Shown one piece after another: positions 1 through 9,353 of a stretch of DNA of 40,491 nucleotides. Source of the stretch: RPQK01 sp041946865 (lineage in GTDB: Bacteria; Acidobacteriota; UBA6911; RPQK01). The notes under the pieces were generated by a model, which did not search any database, was not told where the DNA came from, and worked only from the letters and a program-made list of their open reading frames with translations. How positions within the stretch are numbered: the first letter of the stretch is position 1; every line of letters begins with the position of its first letter. The stretch covers positions 1-40,491 of the forward strand of contig JBHGBF010000019.1 of assembly GCA_041946865.1 (NCBI GenBank). Reading direction: 5' to 3'. The translations under genes and the position numbers were made by a program.

Positions 1-118
1 GCACCGGCCTCTCTCCTCGTTGCTGCCACACTCCGAACAAAAAACTGAGGGGTTACAGTGGAAAAATCGGCCCGCGTGACTCTGCCGGGTATATCCGCTA
101 TCATCGGACGAGGCGGGA

Positions 119-2200
119 ATGGAGGTTCAAGCAGCACGTCCGAGCGGGCAAGGCAGCGGCGGCGGCGCCGGTCGCGATTCTCCCGGACTGTTTGGACGCG
201 GGCTGGAGTGGGCCCTTGCTCATCCAGGCCGAGTGGTTTTATTCGTTTTCCTCGTCCAGGTCCTGATTTTTTCCATCTCCTGGGGACAGTTTTTCTGCGG
301 TGACAGTCTCTATTACTTGGACCGCTTGACCCGGACTTGGGCGGCCGTTGCGCGGAATTTTGTCCGCGAGGATGACGTCGGCCAGTACCGGCCGCTCACC
401 TATCCTGTCTTCACGTACCTCATTTATCCGCTGGGCCGTTTGCATCCAATCGCTTACCATTGGATTGCGCTCGCCGTTCATATCGGGGTGTCATTCCTCA
501 CCTGCCTCCTTCTCCGGAGGCTGATTAGCCCGGCCGCAGCCCTGCTCGGTTACGTGTTTTTTGCCTGGCATACGACCGGCTACTTCATCACGTACGACAT
601 GACGTTCCTGCCCGACTGGCTGCTGGGAGTCTTCCTGCTGCTCATTCTGCACTGCTGGCTCAGCTATCGATCGACCGGCCGGGCTCGGTTTTACGCGATG
701 GCGCTCGGGCTTTTCGTCCCGGCCCTTCTGAGCAAGGAAACGGCCTTGATAATTCCAGGCGTCCTGTTTGCCGTGGCCATGTGGCAAGGTGACGGACCGT
801 GGCCGGGCCGTGCCCGCCGCGTGGCGCTGATTCTATGGCCGTTTTTCGCCCTCTCGGTGGTTCACTTCACGTGGATCGTTTTCGCCAAGGGCAGGCTGCA
901 CCCCGAAGATCCTCAGCATCCGTTTCACCTGACCGCAAATCCGCTGGTTCTGCTGCGTAAGTCGAAGTTCCTTGCCTGGGTGCTGAATATCGACGTCCAT
1001 TGGCCGCGAAACCCGATTGACTTCGTCTACTACGGGCTGGCCCTGGCGCAGTTGCTGCTGCTGGCCTTCCTGTTTATTCGTTTATACCGGCGTGGAGCGA
1101 GAGGGGGGAAGCTGTTCTGGCTGCTCGTTTGGGCCCTGCTGCTGCTTTTGCCCGCTCTTCTGATTGCAGAGCCGCCGTATGAGCATCACCTCTACATGCC
1201 GCTCGTCGCACTGAGCGCCATTGCCGGTACCTTCTTCTCTTCCGCTGCCAAGAGTCTCCCCCGGCCGGCTTCGTTTCTGCCCAGAGAAGCACACTTGACT
1301 GCAATCCTGGCTCTGAACCTCGTGCTGACCGTTCTGACCCTGGTTTACTTTAACGAACGGTCCTGGGTGGCTCACGGTTCGCGAGTGGCGCGAAATGCGG
1401 TGATTACGCTGAAACGTCACCACGGCGTCCTGCCTTCTTACTCGGTCGTTCACCTTGCCCGATCGGAACGTAACTGCATTTGGTACTTCGACCGGCACAC
1501 CCTGATCCGACAGTTCTTTTCCGACCCCACGCTGAGGATGAAATTCGAGGATCACGGGGAAACACTGCCTGGTCGAGACAGCCCGCTGCCTCCGAACTAT
1601 TTCATTTACCGGCTGTCGGACGGGAACTTCGAAAGGCTGGACGACCGCTGGAAGGAAGGGACGACGAGCCTGCTTGAATGGGCCCTGCAGGGACAGGTGA
1701 CCGAAGACCGTTCCCAGTTTTACCCGGACTTCACCCGGTTCCGGACGCCCAACGGAGGCCGGGTCTTCCTGCACCCGCTGGTACGGTTGGGTGAAATACG
1801 ACGGACGCTAGTGACGATTGCCGGGACGACCTTGCGGGTCCCGCTTCCTTACATCGAGCCCGGATCTGAGCTGCACGTTGGGCTTTCCGGCGCCTTCGAG
1901 ATTGGTGACGGCTTTGAAGCCCGATTGGGACTCGAGCACGGCGGACAGGAGACCACGCTCATCCGGCAGTATCTTAATCCTGCCCACCAGCACGGCGATC
2001 GCGGCTGGTACGATTACCACCTCGATCTGGCCAACTTCTCGGGTTCCAACTACTTCCTGGTGCTGAGATGTGACGCCGGGGATCACAAGGAAACGGCGGG
2101 TGACTGGGCTTGTTGGAGCCTTTTGAATATCACTCGGAGATCATGTGCACGCAAGGGCGGGCTGGTCATCAGCCAGACGACGGACATTGGTGATTATTGA
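119..2200 (+). CDS. GT-C type membrane glycosyltransferase (GT39/PMT-like)
   Basis: This 693-residue protein probably transfers a sugar from a polyprenyl-phosphate donor at the outer face of the inner membrane. About ten hydrophobic segments fill residues 35-430. The first loop carries acidic residues (CGDSLYYLD near residue 60, REDDVGQYRPLTYP near 85), as GT-C enzymes do at the catalytic loop. Residues 560-690 form a soluble, beta-rich tail of unknown function. The ATG at 119 follows a GAGGCGGG ribosome binding site. It is the first gene of a five-gene run and lies 3 bp before the methyltransferase, so it is most likely part of a surface-glycan operon. Membrane glycosyltransferase is well supported; the exact sugar and acceptor are not visible. 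Confidence 0.8.
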   Translation: MEVQAARPSGQGSGGGAGRDSPGLFGRGLEWALAHPGRVVLFVFLVQVLIFSISWGQFFCGDSLYYLDRLTRTWAAVARNFVREDDVGQYRPLTYPVFTYLIYPLGRLHPIAYHWIALAVHIGVSFLTCLLLRRLISPAAALLGYVFFAWHTTGYFITYDMTFLPDWLLGVFLLLILHCWLSYRSTGRARFYAMALGLFVPALLSKETALIIPGVLFAVAMWQGDGPWPGRARRVALILWPFFALSVVHFTWIVFAKGRLHPEDPQHPFHLTANPLVLLRKSKFLAWVLNIDVHWPRNPIDFVYYGLALAQLLLLAFLFIRLYRRGARGGKLFWLLVWALLLLLPALLIAEPPYEHHLYMPLVALSAIAGTFFSSAAKSLPRPASFLPREAHLTAILALNLVLTVLTLVYFNERSWVAHGSRVARNAVITLKRHHGVLPSYSVVHLARSERNCIWYFDRHTLIRQFFSDPTLRMKFEDHGETLPGRDSPLPPNYFIYRLSDGNFERLDDRWKEGTTSLLEWALQGQVTEDRSQFYPDFTRFRTPNGGRVFLHPLVRLGEIRRTLVTIAGTTLRVPLPYIEPGSELHVGLSGAFEIGDGFEARLGLEHGGQETTLIRQYLNPAHQHGDRGWYDYHLDLANFSGSNYFLVLRCDAGDHKETAGDWACWSLLNITRRSCARKGGLVISQTTDIGDY

Positions 2201-2203
2201 TCT

Positions 2204-2953
2204 ATGACTCCGCAGGAATACGAGGCCATGTATCGGGCCCAGAGATCTCTGTGGTGGTACCGGGGCATGCAGAAGATCACCCGGACGGTCCTGGACCGCT
2301 ACTACCAAAAGGGCGGCGGGCTGAGAATCCTGGATGCCGGCTGCGGGACCGGCGCCTCTCTCGGATTGCTGGCCGACTACGGCGAGGTGACGGCGCTCGA
2401 TTACTCTCCTGTGGCGTTACGTTTCTGCCGTGACCATGCGGGCGTCCGCTTCCTCCAGGGGACTGTGAACGGACTGCCGTTCGCCGCGGGAGTCTTCGAC
2501 CTCGTCATTTCGTTTGACGTCATCTGTTGCCTGGGAGTGAAGGACGAATGGGCCCTCGCGGAATATGCTCGCGTTCTGAAGCCGGGGGGAAGGCTTTTCC
2601 TTCGACTTCCTGCCTACAACTGGCTCCGGGGCACTCATGACCGGGCTGTCGACATCCGCGAACGCTATACCGCCAGGGTGGTGAAACGCCGGCTGCAAAA
2701 GGCCGGCCTGGTCGTCGAGCGCACTGGATACATAAACACGCTTCTCTTCCCGATCGCGGCCGCCAAGCGCTTAACTGAGCCCGCCTTCCATCGACAGCGC
2801 GCTTCCGATCTGACCTTGAACTACGGCAGACTCCAGCGATTGTGGGAGGCAATTCTGTCAAGTGAAGCGCTGCTGACACGGGTCGTGCGACTTCCGTTCG
2901 GCTTGACGGTCCTGGCGGTGGCCAGAAAGCAGGAGGCTGCGAGGAATGACTAA
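2204..2953 (+). CDS. SAM-dependent class I methyltransferase
   Basis: This 249-residue cytosolic enzyme has a Rossmann SAM-binding core. Motif I is LDAGCGTGASLG near residue 45, the acidic end of strand 2 is TALDYSP near 65, and the post-core region reads VLKPGGRLFLRLPAYNWL near 130-150. This is the Methyltransf_11/25 pattern, common in O-methylation of glycans and lipids. It starts 3 bp after the glycosyltransferase and its end overlaps the next gene by 8 bp, so translation is probably coupled. The substrate is not visible. A modified sugar or lipid-linked intermediate of the same glycan pathway is the natural inference. Confidence 0.85.
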   Translation: MTPQEYEAMYRAQRSLWWYRGMQKITRTVLDRYYQKGGGLRILDAGCGTGASLGLLADYGEVTALDYSPVALRFCRDHAGVRFLQGTVNGLPFAAGVFDLVISFDVICCLGVKDEWALAEYARVLKPGGRLFLRLPAYNWLRGTHDRAVDIRERYTARVVKRRLQKAGLVVERTGYINTLLFPIAAAKRLTEPAFHRQRASDLTLNYGRLQRLWEAILSSEALLTRVVRLPFGLTVLAVARKQEAARND

Positions 2954-3716
2954 GGGGGCCGACTCGCAAGAGTCCATCAAGAGTCTCACCGTATTCTTCC
3001 CTGCCTTCAACGACGCGGGGACTATCGCGAGCATGGTCATCTCAGCCCTGGCGACTGCGCGAGAGCTGGTCTCGGACTTCGAAGTCCTGATCGTGAACGA
3101 CGGCAGCACCGATCACACCGGTCAGGTTCTTGCCGAGCTCACCTCCGTCTATGCCCCGGTGTTGCGGGTGATAAATCACGAAAAGAATCGGGGCTACGGG
3201 GCAGCGTTAAGGACCGGTTTTCGGGAAGCTTCCAAAGAATGGCTTTTCTATACGGACGGCGATGCGCAATATGACCCGCGCGAGATGCGAAATCTGGTGA
3301 AGGCGCTGGGCCCTCAAGTCGAGATGGTGAATGGGTATAAGATCTCTCGCCATGATCCCTTTCACCGGGTTGTCATCGGTCACATTTACAACTTCGGGGT
3401 CAAACTGTTGTTCGGCATCAGGCTGAAAGATGTCGATTGCGATTTTCGCCTGATCCGGACAGCCGTCTTCACACAGGTTGCGTTAGACTCCAGTTCCGGT
3501 ACGATTTGTGTGGAGTTGGTCAAGAAATTCCAGGATTTCGGCTTCCGGTTCGCTGAGGTCCCGGTGCACCATTTTCATCGAGCCTACGGCCGTTCTCAGT
3601 TTTTCAACTTCCGGCGCCTGTGGAAGACGGCGAAGGACTTGTTGCGGCTGTGGTGGGACCTGGTGGTGCGCAAGGTGCATCTACAGACCGTGACCAGGCG
3701 AACCATTGAAACCTGA
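2946..3716 (+). CDS. Family 2 glycosyltransferase (dolichyl/undecaprenyl-phosphate sugar synthase-like)
   Basis: This 256-residue GT-A enzyme has an N-terminal nucleotide-sugar fold: VFFPAFNDAGTI, then VLIVNDGSTDHTG, then YTDGDAQYDPREM, which holds the DxD-like metal site. The segment LKDVDCDFRLI near residue 160 is typical of polyprenyl-phosphate mannose/glucose synthases. No transmembrane tail is seen, so it is the soluble DPM1-like form. Such enzymes load a sugar onto a lipid phosphate, the kind of donor used by GT-C proteins such as the first gene of this operon. It overlaps the methyltransferase by 8 bp and ends one base before the ATG of the next gene. Confidence 0.88.
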   Translation: MTKGADSQESIKSLTVFFPAFNDAGTIASMVISALATARELVSDFEVLIVNDGSTDHTGQVLAELTSVYAPVLRVINHEKNRGYGAALRTGFREASKEWLFYTDGDAQYDPREMRNLVKALGPQVEMVNGYKISRHDPFHRVVIGHIYNFGVKLLFGIRLKDVDCDFRLIRTAVFTQVALDSSSGTICVELVKKFQDFGFRFAEVPVHHFHRAYGRSQFFNFRRLWKTAKDLLRLWWDLVVRKVHLQTVTRRTIET

Positions 3717-3717
3717 T

Positions 3718-4701
3718 ATGCTCGACACGCTGCGTGGCAAGAACGTGCTGATTACCGGGGGCTTGGGGTTTATCGGCTCAAATCTGGCCGCCCGCCTCCT
3801 GGAGCTTGACGGCCATGTCACGCTGGTTGACAGCCTCATTCCGGAATACGGCGGGAATCTTTTCAACATTCACGACATCCAGGACCGCGTCAAAGTCAAC
3901 ATTTCCGATGTCCGCGATGAGAACAGCATGAGGTGGCTGGTTAAGGGACAGGATTTTCTCTTCAACCTGGCCGGGCAAACCAGTCATTTCGACTCGATGG
4001 CTGATCCGTTTACCGACCTGGAGATCAACTGCCGCGCCCAGCTCTCGATCCTCGAAACCTGCCGCAAGTGCAACCCGAGCATCAAGATCGTGTTTGCTAG
4101 TACGCGCCAGCTCTACGGCAGACCGCAGTATCTTCCGGTCGATGAGCGGCACCGGGAACGACCGGTGGATGCAAACGGCATCAACAAGCTGGCCGGCGAG
4201 GCGTACCATATCCTCTATAACAACGTCTACGGCATCCGGTCATGTGCGCTGCGCCTTACCAATACCTACGGTCCTCGAATGCGGATCAAGGATGCACGTC
4301 AAACGTTTCTCGGGATCTGGATACGACGGCTGCTGGAGAACCAGGCGTTCGAGGTTTGGGACGGCCGGCAGAAGCGAGATCTTACATACATTGACGACGC
4401 TGTCCAAGCGATCCTGCTGGCGGCTGCGAGCGAATCCGCCAACGGGCAGATCTTCAACACCGGAGGCGCCGGGCCGGTCAGCCTGAAGGACCTGGCGGAA
4501 CTGATCATCCAGATCAACGGCCAGGGTGACTACGAAATAAAGCCGTTTCCGGCCGACCGAAAGGCTATCGACATCGACGACTACTACGCCGATTTCAGTC
4601 GGATTCGATCATGCCTCGGCTGGGAGCCTTTGGTCTCGCTCAGAGAAGGCCTGCGCAGGACGCTTGCCTACTATCAGAAATACCTGGACCATTACCTATG
4701 A
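3718..4701 (+). CDS. NAD-dependent sugar-nucleotide epimerase/dehydratase (extended SDR)
   Basis: This extended short-chain dehydrogenase of about 327 residues acts on nucleotide sugars. The NAD-binding motif GGLGFIGSNL is near the start, followed by LVDSLIPEYGGN and the substrate-domain segment RDLTYIDDAVQAILLA. In the usual YxxxK active site the tyrosine is replaced: the sequence reads ANGINKLAGE, so the lysine is kept and asparagine stands at the tyrosine position. I chose the ATG at 3718, one base after the preceding stop; a TTG at 3706 would add four residues. The last four bases overlap the aminotransferase start. Its product is probably the keto-sugar used by that aminotransferase. Confidence 0.85.
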   Translation: MLDTLRGKNVLITGGLGFIGSNLAARLLELDGHVTLVDSLIPEYGGNLFNIHDIQDRVKVNISDVRDENSMRWLVKGQDFLFNLAGQTSHFDSMADPFTDLEINCRAQLSILETCRKCNPSIKIVFASTRQLYGRPQYLPVDERHRERPVDANGINKLAGEAYHILYNNVYGIRSCALRLTNTYGPRMRIKDARQTFLGIWIRRLLENQAFEVWDGRQKRDLTYIDDAVQAILLAAASESANGQIFNTGGAGPVSLKDLAELIIQINGQGDYEIKPFPADRKAIDIDDYYADFSRIRSCLGWEPLVSLREGLRRTLAYYQKYLDHYL

Positions 4702-5858
4702 CGAGCGATCCGGAGGTTCTCCTTCCCGCTGACCCGGGGGCGGGATACCGCGCTCACGAAGAGGAGATCAGGCGAGCGCTCGCGCGAGCCCTCGCCGGGA
4801 ATCACTACATTCTCGGCCCGGAAGTCGCTGCCTTCGAGCAGGAGCTGGCGACGTATCTGGGCGCCGGCCACGCCGTTGGCGTGGCGAGCGGGACCGATGC
4901 GCTGCGTCTGGCTCTGACGGCTTGCGGGCTAAGGCCGGGGCACGCGGTAATCACCGTATCCCATACAGCTGTCGCAACCATAGCCGCGATCGAAACGGCC
5001 GGCGCTGTCCCGATCCTCGTGGACGTGGATCCGGTGACCCAGACACTCGATCCCGGGCGGCTGGAAGACGCGCTAACCGAGGGGCGCGGATCGAGTGGCG
5101 AAACGCCAGTCAAAGCCCTTCTCCCGGTCCATCTCTACGGCCATCCCGCCGATCTGCCGACCATACTTGACATCGCTTCCCGCCACGGCCTTCGGGTCAT
5201 CGAGGACTGCGCCCAGTCTCACGGCGCCGAGATTGGCGGCGTCCGGACCGGGAGGCTCGGGACGGCCGGCGGATTCAGCTTCTATCCGACCAAGAATCTG
5301 CCGGCGTTCGGAGACGCGGGCGCCGTGGTCACTGGCGATCCGGAGGTTGCCGCGCTAGTTCGCATGCTCCGGGAATACGGGTGGACGGAGCGCTACGTCA
5401 GCCAGATTCCGGGGACGAACAGCCGGCTGGACGAGCTGCAGGCGGCCGTACTCCGCGTGCGGCTGAAGTTCCTGGACGCCGAGAACCAGCGCCGCCGGGC
5501 GATTGCGGCCCATTACAGCTCGATGCTGCGCAACCTTCCACTGGTCCTTCCCGTGGAGCGCCCAAATGCTCGTCACGTGTACCACCAGTATGTCATTCAG
5601 ACTGAGTCGAGGGACCCGCTACGGGAGTACTTGAATTTCAAGGGGATCAGGACGCTGATTCACTACCCGGTGCCCGTGCACTTGCAGCCCGCCTACCGGG
5701 GCAGAGTTCGGATTCACCGAGGCGGGCTCGCCGAGACCGAGCGGCTCGCGTCCCGGATTCTGAGCCTGCCCATGCACCCCTTTCTGACCAACGCGCAAGT
5801 AGAGAGGGTAGTGGAGGCCGTCACGCAATTCTTTGAAGGGCGGGTTACACGAACCTGA
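4698..5858 (+). CDS. DegT/DnrJ/EryC1/StrS PLP-dependent sugar aminotransferase
   Basis: This 386-residue PLP enzyme aminates a keto-sugar nucleotide. Visible family motifs are VASGTDALRLAL near residue 57 for phosphate binding, HTAVATIAAIETAGA, EDCAQSHGA, and FSFYPTKNLPAFGDAGA, which contains the PLP-binding lysine. NSRLDELQAA lies in the dimer/substrate region. The ATG at 4698 forms an ATGA overlap with the SDR stop, so an upstream extension in this frame is not needed. With the SDR it would make an amino sugar for the glycan. It is the last gene of the operon. Its end overlaps the convergent pilT stop by 14 bp. Confidence 0.92.
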   Translation: MTSDPEVLLPADPGAGYRAHEEEIRRALARALAGNHYILGPEVAAFEQELATYLGAGHAVGVASGTDALRLALTACGLRPGHAVITVSHTAVATIAAIETAGAVPILVDVDPVTQTLDPGRLEDALTEGRGSSGETPVKALLPVHLYGHPADLPTILDIASRHGLRVIEDCAQSHGAEIGGVRTGRLGTAGGFSFYPTKNLPAFGDAGAVVTGDPEVAALVRMLREYGWTERYVSQIPGTNSRLDELQAAVLRVRLKFLDAENQRRRAIAAHYSSMLRNLPLVLPVERPNARHVYHQYVIQTESRDPLREYLNFKGIRTLIHYPVPVHLQPAYRGRVRIHRGGLAETERLASRILSLPMHPFLTNAQVERVVEAVTQFFEGRVTRT

Positions 5859-6948
5859 GGTTCCGTTCGAAATCGGCAGGACTGGTGGCCGCGGACCTGG
5901 CCGTCTCCAGGCTGATGATGCCCGCCTGGAACAGATCCATCAGATGCTGATCAAACGTCTGCATCCCGTATTGCTCTCGTCCGGTGGCAATGTGGTCTCT
6001 GATAGCGCCGGTCTTCTCGGGATTCTCGATGCACTCCTGAATGCTCCGGGTGGAGCGCATGATCTCAATGACAGCGATTCGTCCGGGTCTGTCTTTGCGG
6101 CGAACCAGGCGTTGAGAAATGACGGCCCTGATGGTCTCGGCCAGCCGCAGCCGCATGACTTTCTGCTCGCTCAGGTCGAAGACGCTGATGATCCGCTGGA
6201 TGGTTTTGGGTGCATCAATGGTGTGCAGCGTGGAAAGAACCAGGTGACCGGTCTCGGCGGCCTTGATGGCGATATCAATGGTTTCGCGATCCCGCATCTC
6301 GCCCACCAGGATAATGTCGGGATCCTGGCGCAAGGCGGCGCGCAGAGCTTTGGCGAAGCTCCTCGTGTCCGATCCGACCTCCCGCTGGACGACCGATGCC
6401 TTGACCTCGGTGTGGAGATACTCGATCGGGTCCTCGATAGTGACGATCTTGCACGGGGTCGTAAGGTTGATTTCCCGCACCATGGCTGCCAGCGTGGTTG
6501 ATTTTCCGCTGCCGGTCACTCCGGTGACCAGCACCAGGCCCCGTTCTTCATGCGCGATATCCCGGATAACCTTCGGCAGGCCCAAATCTTCAATTGAGGG
6601 GCAGTCCACGGGGATCAGCCTGAGAACCAGCGAGAAGGTGCCACGCTGGCGGCAGATATTAACGCGAAAACGGGAAACCCCGGGCAGGGAATAGGACAGA
6701 TCAAGATCGGTGAGGCAGCGGATTTGGTTGTCGATGTCACCGCGCACCAGCGCGCCGGAAGCGCTCATCACGTGGCGGACGATCGCCTCGGCTTCGTCCT
6801 TCTTGAGCGGGTTAAGAGCCGTGATGGGAACTACCTTACCGAGGACGCGGTATTTCCAGAGAACCCCGGTACACAGGTGAATGTCCGATGCTCCGACTTC
6901 CCGGGCCTTGGCCAGCACCTTGTCGAATACCGCGACAATGTTCTCCAC
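5845..6948 (-). CDS. pilT: Type IV pilus retraction ATPase PilT
   Basis: This 367-residue hexameric secretion ATPase powers pilus retraction in twitching motility. An N-terminal PAS-like domain (SDIHLCTGV) is followed by the Walker A motif GVTGSGKSTTLA, the Asp-box IVTIEDPIEYLH, Walker B with DPDIILVGEMRDRETID, and the His-box HLVLSTLHT. I chose the GTG at 6948 because it lies behind an AGGGGG ribosome binding site, gives the usual family length, and starts just before the conserved domain. The frame stays open upstream to an ATG at 7149, which would add 67 low-complexity residues and overlap the hisG start codon. No other pilus genes are adjacent, so it stands alone. Confidence 0.93.
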   Translation of the reverse strand: MENIVAVFDKVLAKAREVGASDIHLCTGVLWKYRVLGKVVPITALNPLKKDEAEAIVRHVMSASGALVRGDIDNQIRCLTDLDLSYSLPGVSRFRVNICRQRGTFSLVLRLIPVDCPSIEDLGLPKVIRDIAHEERGLVLVTGVTGSGKSTTLAAMVREINLTTPCKIVTIEDPIEYLHTEVKASVVQREVGSDTRSFAKALRAALRQDPDIILVGEMRDRETIDIAIKAAETGHLVLSTLHTIDAPKTIQRIISVFDLSEQKVMRLRLAETIRAVISQRLVRRKDRPGRIAVIEIMRSTRSIQECIENPEKTGAIRDHIATGREQYGMQTFDQHLMDLFQAGIISLETARSAATSPADFERNLRFV

Positions 6949-7147
6949 GGTCGCCCCCTGGCTCAGCTGGGTGGTCCCGCCGACTCCGCTCCGGCTGCTC
7001 CGCCCAAAGTGCTCCGCACCCCTCGCGAGGAGTGTTGAAAAGGGTTTCCCACCTCTGCCGCTCGCGCCACGATACGGCTTCTCCTCGGTTTTGGCAAGCG
7101 AGAAGCCTGTTGACCGGGAAGGCCCGCTCGGGTTTAGATGAGTCGCC

Positions 7148-8020
7148 ATGAACAAGCTGAGATTGGGCCTGCCGAAAGGCAGCCTGCAAGAATCGACGAT
7201 TCGCCTTTTTGGCAAGGCGGGCTACAGAATCACTGTTTCCAGCCGCTCCTACATGCCGGCGATCAACGACGACGAGCTGGAATGTCTGATGTTTCGAGCT
7301 CAAGAGATCGCGCGCTATGTTGAACGGGGCGTGCTCGACTGCGGACTGACCGGAAAAGACTGGATCATGGAAAACGGGGCGGACGTGTTGGAAATCGAGG
7401 ATCTCATCTACAGCAAGGCAACCGCTCAAGCTTACCGGTGGGTCCTGGCGGTGCCAGAGAATTCCGGCATTCGCACCGTCAAGGACCTGGAAGGCAAGCG
7501 TATTGCCACCGAGCTGGTTCAGGCCACGAAGAGGTTCCTCGGAAGTCACGGAGTCTCGGCGGAGGTCGAATACTCCTGGGGAGCAACCGAAATCAAGGCG
7601 CCTCAACTGGTCGACGCGATCGTCGACGGGACCGAGACCGGCGCCTCACTGCGAGCCCACAATCTTCGCATTATCGATACCGTCTGCGAATCCACCACGA
7701 AACTGATCGCGAATCGCGGCGCTTGGGCAGACCCATGGAAACAGGAGAAGATCCAGATCCTGTCGATGCTCCTGAAGGGCGCCCTTGAGGCCGAATCCAA
7801 GGTCGGCCTGAAGATGAACGCTCCCCGGGCGAGCCTCGACACCATCACCCGGCTGCTTCCGGCTCTTCACGCCCCGACCATCTCAAATCAAACCGACTGC
7901 GAATGGGTGGCCATTGAGGTGGTGATTGATGAAGAGGTGGTTCGAGACCTTATCCCGAAGCTCCGCAAAGCCGGCGCCCAAGGCATCATCGAGTATCCAC
8001 TGAACAAAGTCATCTACTGA
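7148..8020 (+). CDS. hisG: ATP phosphoribosyltransferase, long form HisG
   Basis: This 290-residue enzyme catalyses the first step of histidine synthesis, joining ATP and PRPP. The N-terminal catalytic lobes show LGLPKGSLQESTI, GLTGKDWI, and the PRPP-binding segment VDAIVDGTETGASLRAHN. The extra C-terminal ACT-like domain (about residues 215-290, with SNQTDCEWVAIEVVI) marks the long, hexameric, histidine-inhibited form that does not need HisZ. No other his genes are in the window, so it is unlinked. The start ATG sits in a CATG shared with a possible alternative pilT start on the other strand. Confidence 0.95.
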   Translation: MNKLRLGLPKGSLQESTIRLFGKAGYRITVSSRSYMPAINDDELECLMFRAQEIARYVERGVLDCGLTGKDWIMENGADVLEIEDLIYSKATAQAYRWVLAVPENSGIRTVKDLEGKRIATELVQATKRFLGSHGVSAEVEYSWGATEIKAPQLVDAIVDGTETGASLRAHNLRIIDTVCESTTKLIANRGAWADPWKQEKIQILSMLLKGALEAESKVGLKMNAPRASLDTITRLLPALHAPTISNQTDCEWVAIEVVIDEEVVRDLIPKLRKAGAQGIIEYPLNKVIY

Positions 8021-8197
8021 CAACTAGCGACGACCCCCGGCTGGCCAACTGAGTAGACCAGGAAGAAGTCGGCGAGCGGCCTGTAGATGAAACCGCCGGC
8101 AGGCCGGTCAGCCGGCCAGCCAGCCCCTCTGCGTTTTCCCCGAACTCTCCCAACCTTCTTTCCGTTTTACCAGTCAAACGGTTCGAAGGAGTGGACA

Positions 8198-8899
8198 ATG
8201 AAACATTTCCCGATCGCGCCTTTGGTGTTTTTTGCCGGTTTAACACTCGCCGTCCCGTTCTTGTCAGCCGAGACCCGTGACCTGAACTTCTCCGGTTTCA
8301 CCGGGGTCAGCGTGGGCTGGGGCATGGAAGTAGACATCACACAGGGCCCGGATTTCAGGGTCCAGGTGACCGGGGACAGCCGCGACCTCGAAGAGCTGAG
8401 GGTCGAAAAGGAAGGGGATGTCCTTACTTTTTCCCACAAGTCGCGTTGGGGCGGGTGGAATCGGCACGGTAAAGTGAGCGCCAATATCGTCATGCCTGCT
8501 TTGACGTCGCTTGATCTGAGCGGGGGTTCCGAGGGGCGCATCACCATGGATGTCGCGTCCAAGTCCTTTTCGGCCGACCTTTCGGGCGGATCGGAACTGA
8601 ACGGACAACTCCGCTGCGGTGACATCAAGCTCGTGCTGTCCGGCGGCAGCGAGCTGCACCTGTCCGGCCAGGGAGGCAATCTATCGATTGACGGGTCCGG
8701 CGGCAGCACCTGTGACGCCCGGGAATTTGAGGCCCGGAACGTCGATTCGGAGCTTTCCGGCGGATCCACCGCCACGATCAATATGAATGGCGAGCTGAAC
8801 GCCAGCCAAAGCGGCGGGTCCGAAATCATCTACTACGGAAACGCCACCCTCGGACAGACCGATTCCAGCGGCGGTTCGAGGATCAGAAAGGGGAACTAG
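8198..8899 (+). CDS. Exported GIN-domain (DUF2807) protein
   Basis: This 233-residue protein has a clear Sec signal peptide (KHFPIAPLVFFAGLTLAVPF, cleavage after LSA) and a repetitive beta-helix-like body with many SGGSE repeats (LDLSGGSEG, ADLSGGSELN, LVLSGGSEL, DSELSGGST, SQSGGSE). The opening NFSGFTGVSVGWGMEVDI is the head of the DUF2807/GIN domain. Members are cell-envelope or secreted proteins of undefined role. The start follows an AAGGAG ribosome binding site and excludes 37 upstream residues. It appears monocistronic. The 177 bp upstream hold no gene. Confidence 0.85.
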   Translation: MKHFPIAPLVFFAGLTLAVPFLSAETRDLNFSGFTGVSVGWGMEVDITQGPDFRVQVTGDSRDLEELRVEKEGDVLTFSHKSRWGGWNRHGKVSANIVMPALTSLDLSGGSEGRITMDVASKSFSADLSGGSELNGQLRCGDIKLVLSGGSELHLSGQGGNLSIDGSGGSTCDAREFEARNVDSELSGGSTATINMNGELNASQSGGSEIIYYGNATLGQTDSSGGSRIRKGN

Positions 8900-9026
8900 C
8901 GCCCTGTTGCGCTGATCGACGGATTAGGGGCCCCCGGCTGATACTTATACATGAACGCCTGAACCGGATAGAATTGTAAGTCGGCGGACGAAGACGCCGT
9001 CATCGAAAGAGAAGGTGAGAACGGAC

Positions 9027-9353
9027 ATGGCCCTTGAGTACCGTCATGAAGCCGAACTTGACCGTGGTGCAGCAGAGTCGAATAAAAGAAATCTACTCTA
9101 CAAGGTGGGGTGTGTTGTTCAGTCCTACCTCGAGGATCCCGAATGCGGAACCTATCTGTTGTGCATCAGGCTGGGGGATTCCGCATCAAAGCAACCTGAC
9201 GATATCATCCACTGCTCGTGCCATTTGGACGTGGGCGAGATCAGCCGTTATGTGGAGGAGTTTGAGCCGCCCCCCAATCAGCGGATCTTCGACTACCTCT
9301 ACGGGACCAAGCAAGAGCTGATGGAGACGCTTGCCTGGCCCGACAACGTGTGA
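9027..9353 (+). CDS. Small cytosolic protein of unknown function
   Basis: I do not recognise this 108-residue protein. It has no signal peptide or membrane segment and is acidic, with two cysteine pairs (EDPECGTYLLC and HCSCHLD). The start ATG at 9027 follows an AAGGTGAG ribosome binding site; a GTG at 9015 would add four residues. Base composition matches its neighbours and the frame is strongly coding-like. Its stop codon TGA abuts the stop codon of the convergent dehydrogenase with no gap. Confidence 0.7.
   Translation: MALEYRHEAELDRGAAESNKRNLLYKVGCVVQSYLEDPECGTYLLCIRLGDSASKQPDDIIHCSCHLDVGEISRYVEEFEPPPNQRIFDYLYGTKQELMETLAWPDNV

Noticed and set aside
1082..1774. Minus-strand frame of 230 residues inside the first glycosyltransferase
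   Set aside because: It is a shadow of a membrane protein gene and has no recognisable domain.
5833..6501. Plus-strand frame of 222 residues opposite pilT
   Set aside because: It is the mirror of strongly conserved pilT codons and has no family features.
8566..8880. SGGS-encoding repeats considered as a CRISPR or tandem DNA repeat
   Set aside because: The repeats are protein-level and irregular in spacing, typical of a GIN/DUF2807 beta-helix.
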